13,336 bases of DNA from Betaproteobacteria bacterium (GTDB lineage: Bacteria > Pseudomonadota > Gammaproteobacteria > Burkholderiales > SG8-39), in contig SHXL01000061.1 in assembly GCA_009693345.1 (NCBI GenBank), forward strand, positions 1 to 13,336. Direction: 5' to 3'. The notes under the pieces were generated by a model, which saw nothing but the letters and a program-made list of their open reading frames with translations, was not told where the DNA came from and searched no databases. A program made the position numbers and the translations under genes. Position 1 is the first letter of the stretch, and each line of letters opens with the position of its first letter. Of this stretch, positions 1 to 7,701 are shown in pieces.

Positions 1-1890
1 GTGCGTCAAGGCGGCGAACAGCCCCTTCACCATAATCGCCTTTTGCATCGGCGCGAGGCTCTTCAGAACTTCCAGCGCCTCGGCGGCGACTTCAAGCGTC
101 AATGCGGCGGCGGCGGCGGTCTCGGGCAGCCCCATCTCCTTCGCCCCCGCGCGCATCGCCTCCGCCAGGGCCGTGCCGCGCTGGCCGCTGGCGTCCTGGC
201 GCGTACCCGCATGCGCCACCAGCGAGAGCACGACCAGCGCGGCATCCTTCAGTTCGGCGATCCGCTTGCTGCCCGCCGCACCGGGTTTGCCGCGCGGCGC
301 GAGCTGGCAGCGCGCCATCGTAAGCACCACGAACTCGTGCAGCGACACGCGCCGGTCGGAGTGGATCACGACCTCAAGGGCGGTAATCAGGGCGCGACGT
401 CCCTCCTCGGGCAAGGACTTCACGGCCGGCAGCGCGAGATCAATCAATGGCAGGTGGAACGCCGCACCGAGCCGCCGCGTCAGCGCTTCGGTGGCGCGCG
501 CCTGCTCCGCCAGCGCCGCCATGCCCTTCGCGGCGAGTGCCTCGAGCTGCAGTTTCATCACGTCGTCCTTGGGCGCGAGCAGCAGCGCCACGATCGCCGC
601 GCGCGCGCCGTCCGGATCGCGCAGCTTCTCGCGCAAGCCTGCGGGCAGCGCCTGCAGCAGCCGCGCCGCGTAGTCCACTTTGGCGCCATCCATCGAACCG
701 ACCAGCTGCGCGCTGTCGCCCGCGGAACGGCCCCAGCCGGTGTCGAGATCCGCGCCGCGCCGGCCGGAAGAACCCACGGCGGCAGCGGCGTCTTTCTGAG
801 AAATACCTTTTTTCGCCACGCCGGCATCCACAGGCACATCCGCCGCCGCGCTGGCCCTCGCCTTCCGATAACTCGCGCGGTCGAATCGTGCATGCACCCG
901 CGCAATGCGTTCCTCCAGGGGCGGATGCGTGTCGAACAGCCCGGAAAGCCTTACCGTGATCCCTTGGCCGAAGAACATGTGCGACACGTCCTCCGCGTGG
1001 CGGTTGGCGATCAGCGCGCCGACCGGGGAAACGCCGATCTGGTCGAGCGCCCCGGCGATGCCGTCCGGGTTGCGCGTGAACTGCACGCTCGAGGCGTCGG
1101 CGAGGAATTCGCGCTGGCGTGAGGCCGCGGCCTTGATGAGGCGCGCGAAGAACAGGCCGATGTAGCCGATCAGCAGCAGCGCCAGGCCGCCGAGGAAGAT
1201 CGGCGCCGAGGCCTTGCTGTCGCTGCTGCCGCGCTGGCTGCGCATGATGAATTCGCCGATCGAGCCGATGAATACGATGCCCGCCAGTACTCCGATCATG
1301 CGGATGTTGAGGCGCATGTCGCCGTTCAGGATGTGGCTGAACTCGTGCCCCACCACGCCCTGCAGCTCATCCCGGTTCAGGGCCTCCAGCGTGCCGCGCG
1401 TCACCGCCACGATCGAGTCCGACACGTCGTAGCCGGCGGCGAACGCATTGATGCCGGGTTCGCCGTCCATGACGTAGACGCCGGGCACCCGCACCCCCGA
1501 GGCGATGGACATCTCCTCGACCACGTTCATGAGGCGCCGCTCGAGCGCATCCTTGGTGTCCGGAGACACGCGGCGCGCGCCCACCATTTCCGCCACCGCT
1601 TTGCCGCCACTGGTCAGCTGCAGGATGTTCCAGCCGCTCACCGCGAAGATCACCAGCGCGGTGCCCATCGCCCCGAGCAGGAATACCTTGGCCGGAATTG
1701 CGCCAAGCAGCGCGATGGGTCCCGGTGAGCGCCCCTTCGGCACCACCGTGTCGGCGAACCCATAGATCCAGGCGCCAGCCAGCACCAGGTCCACGGCGAT
1801 GATGACTCCCACCACCGCGAGGAAGTACATCACCACGAGCAGCTTGGTGTTGCGTCGCGCAAGGTCCTGATTTTCGAAAAAGCTGGCCAC
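1..1890 (-). CDS. M48 family membrane metalloprotease (HtpX-like), C-terminus cut off by window edge
   Basis: Zinc metalloprotease of the inner membrane, expected to cleave membrane or envelope proteins. The frame is open for 630 codons from a GTG at 1890 to the left edge. Its paralogue next door is 641 residues, so only a few dozen C-terminal residues are probably missing. The N-terminus SFFENQDLARRNT is typical of this M48 subgroup and supports the GTG start, although no good ribosome binding site precedes it. Hydrophobic segments lie near residues 17-45, 69-90, 198-216 and 231-250. The zinc site is HEFSH at 182-186, and the third ligand is probably E261 in REFLAD. A conserved THPPLEER motif follows, then about 260 residues of helical C-terminal region of unknown role. 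Only 6 bases separate it from the upstream M48 gene, so translation is probably coupled. Family assignment is secure; the substrate is unknown. Confidence 0.9.
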   Translation of the reverse strand, partial: MASFFENQDLARRNTKLLVVMYFLAVVGVIIAVDLVLAGAWIYGFADTVVPKGRSPGPIALLGAIPAKVFLLGAMGTALVIFAVSGWNILQLTSGGKAVAEMVGARRVSPDTKDALERRLMNVVEEMSIASGVRVPGVYVMDGEPGINAFAAGYDVSDSIVAVTRGTLEALNRDELQGVVGHEFSHILNGDMRLNIRMIGVLAGIVFIGSIGEFIMRSQRGSSDSKASAPIFLGGLALLLIGYIGLFFARLIKAAASRQREFLADASSVQFTRNPDGIAGALDQIGVSPVGALIANRHAEDVSHMFFGQGITVRLSGLFDTHPPLEERIARVHARFDRASYRKARASAAADVPVDAGVAKKGISQKDAAAAVGSSGRRGADLDTGWGRSAGDSAQLVGSMDGAKVDYAARLLQALPAGLREKLRDPDGARAAIVALLLAPKDDVMKLQLEALAAKGMAALAEQARATEALTRRLGAAFHLPLIDLALPAVKSLPEEGRRALITALEVVIHSDRRVSLHEFVVLTMARCQLAPRGKPGAAGSKRIAELKDAALVVLSLVAHAGTRQDASGQRGTALAEAMRAGAKEMGLPETAAAAALTLEVAAEALEVLKSLAPMQKAIMVKGLFAALTH

Positions 1891-1896
1891 AGCGCG

Positions 1897-3822
1897 TTAT
1901 TTTCGCAGCAACCGCGGGTCAAGGGCAGCTACGGACGGCGGCATCGGACAATCCAGCACGCAGGCCACCGCGCGCAGCAGTTCGTGCTCCATCCGCTTGA
2001 TATCGCTGTCGGCTGCAACTGCCGCGGCGAAGGCTTGCATCAGGCGCTCCTTTTCCAGGGGCGCCAGCAGGCTCATGCGCTCCAGCGCCTCCGACACCCG
2101 CGAGAGCTGCAGCGCCTCCTTGCCACGGAGTACGAGCGCCGGCATCGCAAGCACCTCACGACCCGTGTCGAAAGCCACTTGCGCGGCGGCCGCATCGCCA
2201 ACCGCGGCACCGGCGTGCGCGAGCGCGCCGCGATCCCGATACTTCACGCCACCGGCGCGGCGCGCTTTGGGTGCGAGGGTCCAGTCCAGGATCGTCGCCA
2301 GCACGAACTTGCTGAGCGTGACGCGCCGATTGTTTTCGATGGCGGCACGCAAGGCGGCGAGGAACGCCCCCCGGCCGGCCTCGTCCAGCGTTTTGAGAGC
2401 CGGCACGGCGAGCGCGATCAACGGCAGGCGATAGGCGCGGTCGAGCTGCTCCAGATGCGGCCGCAGCACATCGGCCCTACGCGCGAAATCGGCGAGCGCC
2501 AGCGCTTGCAGCGCGCGCAGCTGCGGCTCGCGGCCTTCCAGGTCGGCCCTCAGGACACAGCCGACCATGACGGCCTGCGCTCCTGCCGGGTCGCCAAGCG
2601 CCTCGCGTATCGGCGGCGTCAGGTAGGAGAGCAGGTCCGTGGCGTAATCAAGGTGCTCGACGCCCGGTTTGCCGATGCTGGCGATCAACGCTACGACGCC
2701 GGTGAGGCGCCTGGGAACGATGGTCTTGGGCGGCTCCTGCTCGGGCGCGCTTACCTTCTTGCTTTCCTCCAGCTGTCTCGGCTTACGCGCCTTTTCAAAA
2801 TAGAAAACAGGCGACACATGCGGGTTGATGCGCCGCATGCGTTCCTCGGTCGGCGGATGCGTCGCGATCAGCAACTGCAGCCAGCTCGGCGAACCGGGGG
2901 CGAACAGCATGTGCGCGAGCGCATCGGCGTGCCAGTTGCGCACGCGCGAACCCTCGCCATGCACCGCGATCCGCGCCAGCGCGCCGCACAGGGCATCGGC
3001 ATTGCGCGTGAAACGCACCGCGCTCGCGTCGGCGAGGTTCTCGCGCTCGCGCGCGATCGAAGCCTGGATGATGCGGCAGAAGAACAGCCCGACCGAGCCG
3101 ATCGCGAACAGCGCGACCCCGACCACCGCGAGCGGAAAATGGAAGAAGCTGCGTCCCTCCTCGGTGCCGGTGCCGGAGTAGTACTGCATCATGAAGCGGC
3201 CGATCGCCGAGAGGAAAACGATGCCCTGCAGCACGTATACCGCGCGCAGGTTGAGGCGGATGTCGCCGTTCAGGATGTGGCTGAACTCGTGCGCGATCAC
3301 CGCCTGCAGCTCGTCGCGCGACAGCTGCTCCAGCGCGCCCTGCGTGACGATGATCACCGCCTGGCCGGGCGAGAGGCCGGCGGCGAAGGCATTGATGCCC
3401 TGCTCGCGGTTCAGCACGAAGAGCGGCGGCGCGGCGAGCCCGGAGGCGATCGAGAGCTCGTCCACGATGTTGACGAGGCGCCGCTCGTCGTCGCGCCGGG
3501 TGCCGCGCCCGATCGGCCGGCTCGCGAGCCGCGCCGCGAGCTCGCCCTGGCCGAGCGACAGCCGCGCGATGATCTCGACCGTCCCGAGCGCGATGATCGC
3601 AAGCGTCGCCAGACTGGTGATGAGGTACGCGCGGCCGGGCGCGAGGGCGTAGACGCGCAGCGGTCCCTGGACAAACGAGGTTTCCACCGCCTTGCCGAGA
3701 TCCGTCCAGGCGATATACACCGGCACCGCGGCCAGATTGACGCAGGCGACGATCGCCGCCACCGCCAGGACATACAGCAGGACCAGCGTCCGGCTCGCGC
3801 TGCGCGCGCTCCTGCTGCGCAA
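1897..3822 (-). CDS. M48 family membrane metalloprotease (HtpX-like), apparent N-terminal frameshift
   Basis: Second membrane M48 zinc protease and a clear paralogue of the downstream gene. The open frame gives 641 residues from a TTG at 3822. It has HEFSH at 178-182, the third ligand E261 in RENLAD, a THPPTEER motif, hydrophobic segments near 12-35, 64-88, 193-212 and 228-252, and the same long helical C-terminal region. The TTG lacks a ribosome binding site. A GTG at 3841 in another frame opens with SFFAQQERA, which matches the N-terminus of the paralogue (SFFENQDLA) and of the family. Joining the two frames with 2 extra bases in the GC repeat at about 3803-3809 restores the alignment exactly. 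The gene may therefore be frameshifted, be a sequencing error, or use the TTG. It follows lemA in the same direction, an arrangement known for LemA and M48 proteins. Confidence 0.88.
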   Translation of the reverse strand: MRSRSARSASRTLVLLYVLAVAAIVACVNLAAVPVYIAWTDLGKAVETSFVQGPLRVYALAPGRAYLITSLATLAIIALGTVEIIARLSLGQGELAARLASRPIGRGTRRDDERRLVNIVDELSIASGLAAPPLFVLNREQGINAFAAGLSPGQAVIIVTQGALEQLSRDELQAVIAHEFSHILNGDIRLNLRAVYVLQGIVFLSAIGRFMMQYYSGTGTEEGRSFFHFPLAVVGVALFAIGSVGLFFCRIIQASIARERENLADASAVRFTRNADALCGALARIAVHGEGSRVRNWHADALAHMLFAPGSPSWLQLLIATHPPTEERMRRINPHVSPVFYFEKARKPRQLEESKKVSAPEQEPPKTIVPRRLTGVVALIASIGKPGVEHLDYATDLLSYLTPPIREALGDPAGAQAVMVGCVLRADLEGREPQLRALQALALADFARRADVLRPHLEQLDRAYRLPLIALAVPALKTLDEAGRGAFLAALRAAIENNRRVTLSKFVLATILDWTLAPKARRAGGVKYRDRGALAHAGAAVGDAAAAQVAFDTGREVLAMPALVLRGKEALQLSRVSEALERMSLLAPLEKERLMQAFAAAVAADSDIKRMEHELLRAVACVLDCPMPPSVAALDPRLLRK

Positions 3823-3843
3823 AAAAAGATACCGGCTTCACCA

Positions 3844-3860
3844 GCGGGCCCGAGGCCCGC
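3844..3860 (-). other. Perfect hairpin between lemA and the M48 gene
   Basis: A 7-bp perfect inverted repeat, GCGGGCC and GGCCCGC, surrounds a 3-base loop. It starts just after the lemA stop codon and ends 2 bases before the GTG at 3841. Seven T residues occur about 12 bases further downstream on the minus strand, too far away for a standard intrinsic terminator. The stem occupies the place where a ribosome binding site for the GTG would sit. It could therefore lower or couple M48 translation, act as a weak attenuator, or mark an mRNA processing site. The structure is seen directly; the role is inferred. Confidence 0.5.
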
Positions 3861-3861
3861 G

Positions 3862-4452
3862 TTATTTGAACGAAACCTTGGGCGCTTTGCGTTCTTCGGC
3901 CGACTCGGTCGCCTCAAGCAGCGTCGCAGGCTGGAATCCGAACATGCCCGCGAAGATGGTATTGGGGAAGATCTCGCGCTGGGTGTTGTATTCCATCACC
4001 GTGTCGTTGTACGCCTGGCGCGCGAACGCGATCTTGTTCTCGGTGCTGGTAAGTTCTTCCTGCACCTGGAGAATGTTCTGGTTCGCCTTCAGGTCCGGAT
4101 AGGCCTCGAACACCGCCATCAGCCGGCCAAGCGCCCCGCCCAGCTGCCCCTCGGCCTGCGCCAGGCCCTGCATCGCCGCCGCATCGCCGGGCGCCGCCGC
4201 CGCTTTTTGCGCCGCGCCCATCGCCGCGCCGCGCGCCGCCACCACTTTCTCCAGCGTCTCGCGCTCGTGCGTGAGGTAGCCCTTGGCTGCCTCGACCAGG
4301 TTGGGGATCAGGTCGTAGCGGCGCTTCAACTGCACGTCGATCTGCGCGTAGGAATTCTTGAAGCGGTTGCGCAGCGCCACCAGCCCGTTGTAGATCGTGA
4401 CCGCCCAGAACGCGAGCGCCGCGATTACCGCAAGTGCGATCCAGCCTTCCAT
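3862..4452 (-). CDS. lemA: LemA family protein
   Basis: Small membrane-anchored protein of 196 residues, within the usual LemA size. One N-terminal transmembrane helix spans about residues 3-22. The conserved LemA block follows: NRFKNSYAQIDVQLKRRYDL at about 29-48, IPNLVEAAKGY to 59, then a coiled-coil helical body. The late FARQAYND segment and the C-terminal AGMFGF segment are also family hallmarks. A good ribosome binding site, GGGAGGA, lies 4 bases before the ATG. LemA proteins often sit beside M48 or HtpX-like proteases and are thought to act at the membrane with them; the biochemical function is unsettled. Here it leads two M48 genes. A weak promoter-like site lies just upstream, so lemA may also be transcribed separately from the reductase gene before it. 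Confidence 0.95.
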   Translation of the reverse strand: MEGWIALAVIAALAFWAVTIYNGLVALRNRFKNSYAQIDVQLKRRYDLIPNLVEAAKGYLTHERETLEKVVAARGAAMGAAQKAAAAPGDAAAMQGLAQAEGQLGGALGRLMAVFEAYPDLKANQNILQVQEELTSTENKIAFARQAYNDTVMEYNTQREIFPNTIFAGMFGFQPATLLEATESAEERKAPKVSFK

Positions 4453-4486
4453 GATTCCTCCCAGAAGAGATGATGACGCCTCGCCT

Positions 4487-4492
4487 ACTATA
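4487..4492 (-). promoter_or_regulatory. Possible -10 element for lemA
   Basis: On the minus strand TATAGT matches five of six bases of the sigma-70 -10 consensus. It lies about 35 bases before the lemA ATG, in the 64-base gap after the reductase stop codon. No convincing -35 box is present at the expected distance, so this is a weak prediction. Confidence 0.3.
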
Positions 4493-4500
4493 ACGCATGC

Positions 4501-4515
4501 CTCCGGGTGCCGGAG
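4501..4515 (-). other. Short perfect hairpin after the aldo/keto reductase stop codon
   Basis: A 6-bp perfect stem, CTCCGG and CCGGAG, with a 3-base loop starts 1 base after the reductase TGA. No T-run follows, so it is not a standard intrinsic terminator. It could protect the 3' end of the upstream message or slow transcription before lemA. The structure is seen; the function is a guess. Confidence 0.35.
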
Positions 4516-4516
4516 C

Positions 4517-5485
4517 TCAGCGCAGCGACTCCCAGAGCTCCACCATCTTGCGGCGCTGCGCCGCGTCCGGCAGCCGGCCGCGCGCGGCGCCCAGGTTGTC
4601 CGCGACGTACTCGGCCTTGTCCATCCCGGGGATGACGCAGCTCACCGCCTCGTTCGCCAGCAGGTACTTGAGGAAGAACTGTCCCCAGCTCGCGGCATCG
4701 AACTCCGCCGCCCATTCGGGCAGCGCCCGCCCGCGCACCGCGCCAAACAGCCGGCCGCGGCCGAACGGCAGGTTCACCAGCACCGCCGTTCCGGCGGCCG
4801 CCGCAGCGGGCAGCAGCCGTGCCTCTGCGCCGCGCTCGCCGAGCGAATAGTTCAGCTGCACGAAATCGAGCTTTTCGCGCTCGACCAGGGCCACCAGCCG
4901 CTCGTTGGCGGACTTCTGCGAATGCGTCACACCGACGTAACGGATGACGCCCCGCGCCTGCCATTCGCGCAGCAGCGCGAGCTGGTCGGCCATCGCGCCA
5001 AGGTCGGCGCTCGCGTTGTGGATCTGCATGAGATCGATGCGCTCGGCCTTCAGGCGGCGCAGGGACTCCTGCATTTCCGTCGCCGCCGCGACGCGTGGCG
5101 CGACGCGCACCTTGGTGGCGAGGAAAATCCGCTTGCGTATCCCGAGCGCTGCGACAAGGTCGCCGACGACGCTCTCCGCCGTGCCGTACGAGGGCGCCGT
5201 GTCGACGACAGAGGCGCCGCCCTCGACCAGCGCCGCGAACACCGCGCTCTGCACCGCGCGCCGCGCCGCGTCCTCACCAATGTCGAACACGATCGCGGTC
5301 CCCAGGCCTACTGCGGCCAATCGCTCGCCCGTGCGCGGTATCGGGCGCGTCATGACGGAACCCGCCGCCGCGGCCGGGCGCAGCGCGGCGGCGGCCGCGA
5401 TGGCGCCGCCCAGCGCGAGGATGTCGCGACGGGAAAAGCGTTTGCGCTGCGAAAAATCCAGTTTGCGCATTTCAACCTCCTTCAT
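4517..5485 (-). CDS. Tat-exported aldo/keto reductase
   Basis: NADPH-type aldo/keto reductase of 322 residues, expected to reduce aldehydes or ketones in the periplasm after folded export. The N-terminus carries a twin-arginine signal, FSRRDILALGG with RR at 19-20, followed by an alanine-rich stretch to about residue 41. The TIM-barrel tetrad is visible as D95, Y100, K125 and H156, in VDTAPSYG, LATKV and MQIHN. The late VIPGMDKAEYVADN segment fits the cofactor-binding end. Two in-frame ATGs, at 5485 and 5470, each have GGAGG 5 bases upstream. The inner one gives a more compact Tat signal and cannot be excluded. The gene starts 1 base after the transporter's stop codon, so the two are co-translated. 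It is a clear paralogue of the reductase at 6787. The substrate is unknown. Confidence 0.9.
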   Translation of the reverse strand: MKEVEMRKLDFSQRKRFSRRDILALGGAIAAAAALRPAAAAGSVMTRPIPRTGERLAAVGLGTAIVFDIGEDAARRAVQSAVFAALVEGGASVVDTAPSYGTAESVVGDLVAALGIRKRIFLATKVRVAPRVAAATEMQESLRRLKAERIDLMQIHNASADLGAMADQLALLREWQARGVIRYVGVTHSQKSANERLVALVEREKLDFVQLNYSLGERGAEARLLPAAAAAGTAVLVNLPFGRGRLFGAVRGRALPEWAAEFDAASWGQFFLKYLLANEAVSCVIPGMDKAEYVADNLGAARGRLPDAAQRRKMVELWESLR

Positions 5486-5486
5486 G

Positions 5487-6743
5487 TCAACCTCCGGCTT
5501 TGCGTTCCTGGGCGCGGCCGAGCGCCAAGGCCAACACCAGGCACACGGCCGAGATCGGTATCGCGACGAGCGAGATCGCCTGCAATTCCAGACCGAGGGA
5601 GCGCAGCGCCGAGAACAGCCAGCCTCCCGCGGCGTCCGCGCCGCGGACCGCGACGACGTCGACCACGTTCTTCGCCTTGTATTTCTCCTCGCGTGCGAGC
5701 ACCGTGAAGAGCACCTCGCGCGCCGGATTCGAGACGGCGAAGTTAGCCGTGCGCTGAAGCGCCTGGAACGCGATCACCACGGCAAGCATCGGGGACGCGG
5801 CCAGCACCGCGAATCCTGCGGCAAAGACGAGGGGCAGGAACGCAAGCGCCGCGCCGACGCCGAAGCGTGCAATCAGTTTCCCCGTCGCGAACGCCTGGAC
5901 AAGGAGAGTCAGCACGCCGACCGCCAGATCGACGCTGGCAAACAGCCGCGTGCGCACTGCGGGGTCATCGGATGCGGCGGCAACGATGTTCGCCTGCTGG
6001 AAGTAGAGAAACGTCGCGGCGACCGAAAGCAGCGACACCCACAGCGCTATGCCCGCCAGGTACGGCGAGCGCACGAGCAGCAGAAAGCCGTCGAGCCATC
6101 CGCCGCCGAGCGCGGCCGTTGCAGCTTCTCCCTGGTTTCTTCCCGGCCCGGATCCAGGCACAACCTGTTCCAGCCGCCGCATGCAGAGCACCGCCATTTC
6201 GAGGAACAGCGCCGCCACGATCAGCAGGTTCGCCGGGCCGAGGAGTTCCGCCAGGCCGATCGTCAGCGCGGGACCGGCGAGAGAGCCCGCGGTGCCGCCC
6301 GCGGCGATGATGGCGAACAGGCGCTTGCCCTGTTCGGAGGAGAACAGGTCCGCCATGTACGACCAGAACACCGAGACGGCGAAAAGGACGAACACGCTGA
6401 TCCAGACGAAGAACACCCGCGCCACGATCTCGCGCTCGATGCCGAACGTGAGCAGCAGCCAGAACACCGCGAGGTTTGCGACAAAGAAGTGGTACACCAC
6501 CGGAATGAACCACCGGCGCGGCAGACGGGCCACCAGCGCGCCGTAGAGGGGCACCGCGGCGAGCATGGTGAGGAAGGTCGCGGTGAACAGCCACTGCAGG
6601 TTGCGCACCCCGCCCGCGACCCCCATCTCGTCGCGCAGCGGCCGCAGCACATAGTAGCCAGCGAGCAGGCAGAAGAAATAGGCAAACGACCAGCACAGCG
6701 CCCTCCCTTCGCCAGGCCGTATCGATCGGATCTGCAGCCGCAT
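5487..6743 (-). CDS. ATP/ADP translocase-like (NTP/NDP exchanger-type) MFS membrane transporter
   Basis: Integral inner-membrane carrier of 418 residues with about 12 hydrophobic segments, the first near residues 16-34 and the last near 385-410. The opening AYFFCLLAGYYVLRPLRDEM followed by LQWLFTATF is characteristic of the bacterial branch related to ATP/ADP translocases, usually annotated as NTP/NDP exchange transporter or MFS transporter. In free-living proteobacteria the cargo is unproved, so nucleotide exchange should not be assumed. A ribosome binding site, GAGGAG, lies about 9 bases before the ATG. It is the first gene of the leftward block and ends 1 base before the Tat reductase. This close coupling suggests shared expression and perhaps supply or removal of a metabolite linked to that enzyme. 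Membrane-carrier status is certain, family placement is likely, and the cargo is unknown. Confidence 0.8.
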   Translation of the reverse strand: MRLQIRSIRPGEGRALCWSFAYFFCLLAGYYVLRPLRDEMGVAGGVRNLQWLFTATFLTMLAAVPLYGALVARLPRRWFIPVVYHFFVANLAVFWLLLTFGIEREIVARVFFVWISVFVLFAVSVFWSYMADLFSSEQGKRLFAIIAAGGTAGSLAGPALTIGLAELLGPANLLIVAALFLEMAVLCMRRLEQVVPGSGPGRNQGEAATAALGGGWLDGFLLLVRSPYLAGIALWVSLLSVAATFLYFQQANIVAAASDDPAVRTRLFASVDLAVGVLTLLVQAFATGKLIARFGVGAALAFLPLVFAAGFAVLAASPMLAVVIAFQALQRTANFAVSNPAREVLFTVLAREEKYKAKNVVDVVAVRGADAAGGWLFSALRSLGLELQAISLVAIPISAVCLVLALALGRAQERKAGG

Positions 6744-6786
6744 CGCGCTTTCGCTCCTCTGTCCCGGACTTTACTAGAATGCGTGC
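6744..6786. promoter_or_regulatory. Divergent intergenic promoter region
   Basis: The only 43 bases between the leftward transporter and the rightward reductase must hold promoters for both blocks or lie inside one. On the plus strand TAGAAT at 6774-6779 matches five of six -10 bases, but no good -35 box lies 16-18 bases upstream. On the minus strand the region holds the transporter's GAGGAG ribosome binding site, and its promoter may lie inside the reductase gene. Confidence 0.45.
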
Positions 6787-7701
6787 ATGGATGAATCGCG
6801 GCGCGATCTGTTACGCCTGCTTGGCGGATGCGGAGCGGTCTTCGCTCTTGGATCCGTCTCCGGCCAGACTCGGACGATTATGACCAGAAAAATTCCTTCC
6901 ACCGGCGAGGCGATTCCCGCCATCGGCCTCGGCACCTGGCAAGTGTTCGACGCCGGAAACAATGCCGCCGCGCGCGCGCCGCTGCGCGAGGTGCTGGCGG
7001 CGTTTGCCAAGGCCGGCGGGAAGATGATCGACTCCTCGCCGATGTACGGCAGCGCGGAATCGGTGGCGGGTGACCTCGTCGCCGAGCTCGGCTTGCGGGA
7101 GAAGCTCTTCATCGCCACCAAGGTATGGACCCGCGGCCGCGAAGAAGGCATCCGCGAGATGGAAACCTCGTTCAAGCGCCTGCGCGTCAAGCAGATGGAC
7201 CTGATGCAGGTGCACAACCTGCTCGACATGGACGTGCACACGAAGACGCTGCGGGACTGGAAATCGCAAGGGCGAATCCGTTATCTGGGAATTACGCATT
7301 ACACGGCTTCGGCGCATGCGGAGGTGGAGCGGCAGCTGAAGAAGGAAAAATACGATTTCCTGCAGATCAACTACTCGCTGGCTGAGCGGGAATCAGAAAA
7401 GCGCCTCTTGCCCTACTGCCTGCAAAACAAGATTGCCGTGATTGCAAACCGGCCCTTCGCCGAGGGCGCGATGTTCCGCCGCGTGCGCGGCAAGCCGCTG
7501 CCGCCGTGGGCGGACGGAATCGGCATCGCGAGCTGGGCGCAGTACTTCCTGAAATGGATCGCCGGCCATCCGGCGGTCACCTGCGTGATTCCCGGCACCG
7601 GCAGGCCGGAGCACGTCGCCGACAACGTGGCGGCGGGTTTCGGCGCACTTCCCGACGAGAAGATGCGCAAGCAGATGGCGGAGTATTTCGACGCGCTATG
7701 A
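6787..7701 (+). CDS. Tat-exported aldo/keto reductase (paralogue)
   Basis: Second periplasmic aldo/keto reductase, 304 residues. A short twin-arginine signal, SRRDLLRLLGG with RR at 5-6, leads into a hydrophobic stretch to about residue 26. The catalytic tetrad is D82, Y87, K112 and H143, in IDSSPMYG, IATKV and MQVHN. The cofactor-end motif VIPGTGRPEHVADN is near residue 270. It is alignable along its whole length with the reductase at 4517-5485, so the two are duplicates or related acquisitions on opposite strands around the transporter. The ATG at 6787 has no ribosome binding site. A -10-like TAGAAT ends 7 bases earlier, so transcription may begin at or next to the ATG. The stop codon overlaps the next start as ATGA, which indicates translational coupling to the M48 protease. 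The substrate is unknown. Confidence 0.92.
   Translation: MDESRRDLLRLLGGCGAVFALGSVSGQTRTIMTRKIPSTGEAIPAIGLGTWQVFDAGNNAAARAPLREVLAAFAKAGGKMIDSSPMYGSAESVAGDLVAELGLREKLFIATKVWTRGREEGIREMETSFKRLRVKQMDLMQVHNLLDMDVHTKTLRDWKSQGRIRYLGITHYTASAHAEVERQLKKEKYDFLQINYSLAERESEKRLLPYCLQNKIAVIANRPFAEGAMFRRVRGKPLPPWADGIGIASWAQYFLKWIAGHPAVTCVIPGTGRPEHVADNVAAGFGALPDEKMRKQMAEYFDAL

Noticed and set aside
1..1122. 373-residue open frame on the plus strand
   Set aside because: It is antisense to the intact M48 frame, which carries HEFSH and four membrane segments; composition is typical of a shadow frame.
3821..3827. Programmed -1 frameshift at the 7-T run
   Set aside because: A -1 slip leads into the wrong frame; a +1 shift or 2-base gain is needed, so a classical slippery heptamer does not explain the M48 N-terminus.
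1984..4473. 829-residue open frame on the plus strand
   Set aside because: It is antisense to lemA and the M48 gene, is extremely rich in Arg, Gln, His and Ala, and shows no recognisable domain. The minus-strand products have full family motifs.
4944..6794. 616-residue open frame on the plus strand
   Set aside because: It covers the antisense of the transporter and the first reductase; low complexity and no domain.
6817..6831. Possible lipobox (LGGC, Cys15) in the second reductase
   Set aside because: The hydrophobic stretch between the twin arginines and the cysteine is too short for a normal lipoprotein signal, and hydrophobic sequence continues past the cysteine.
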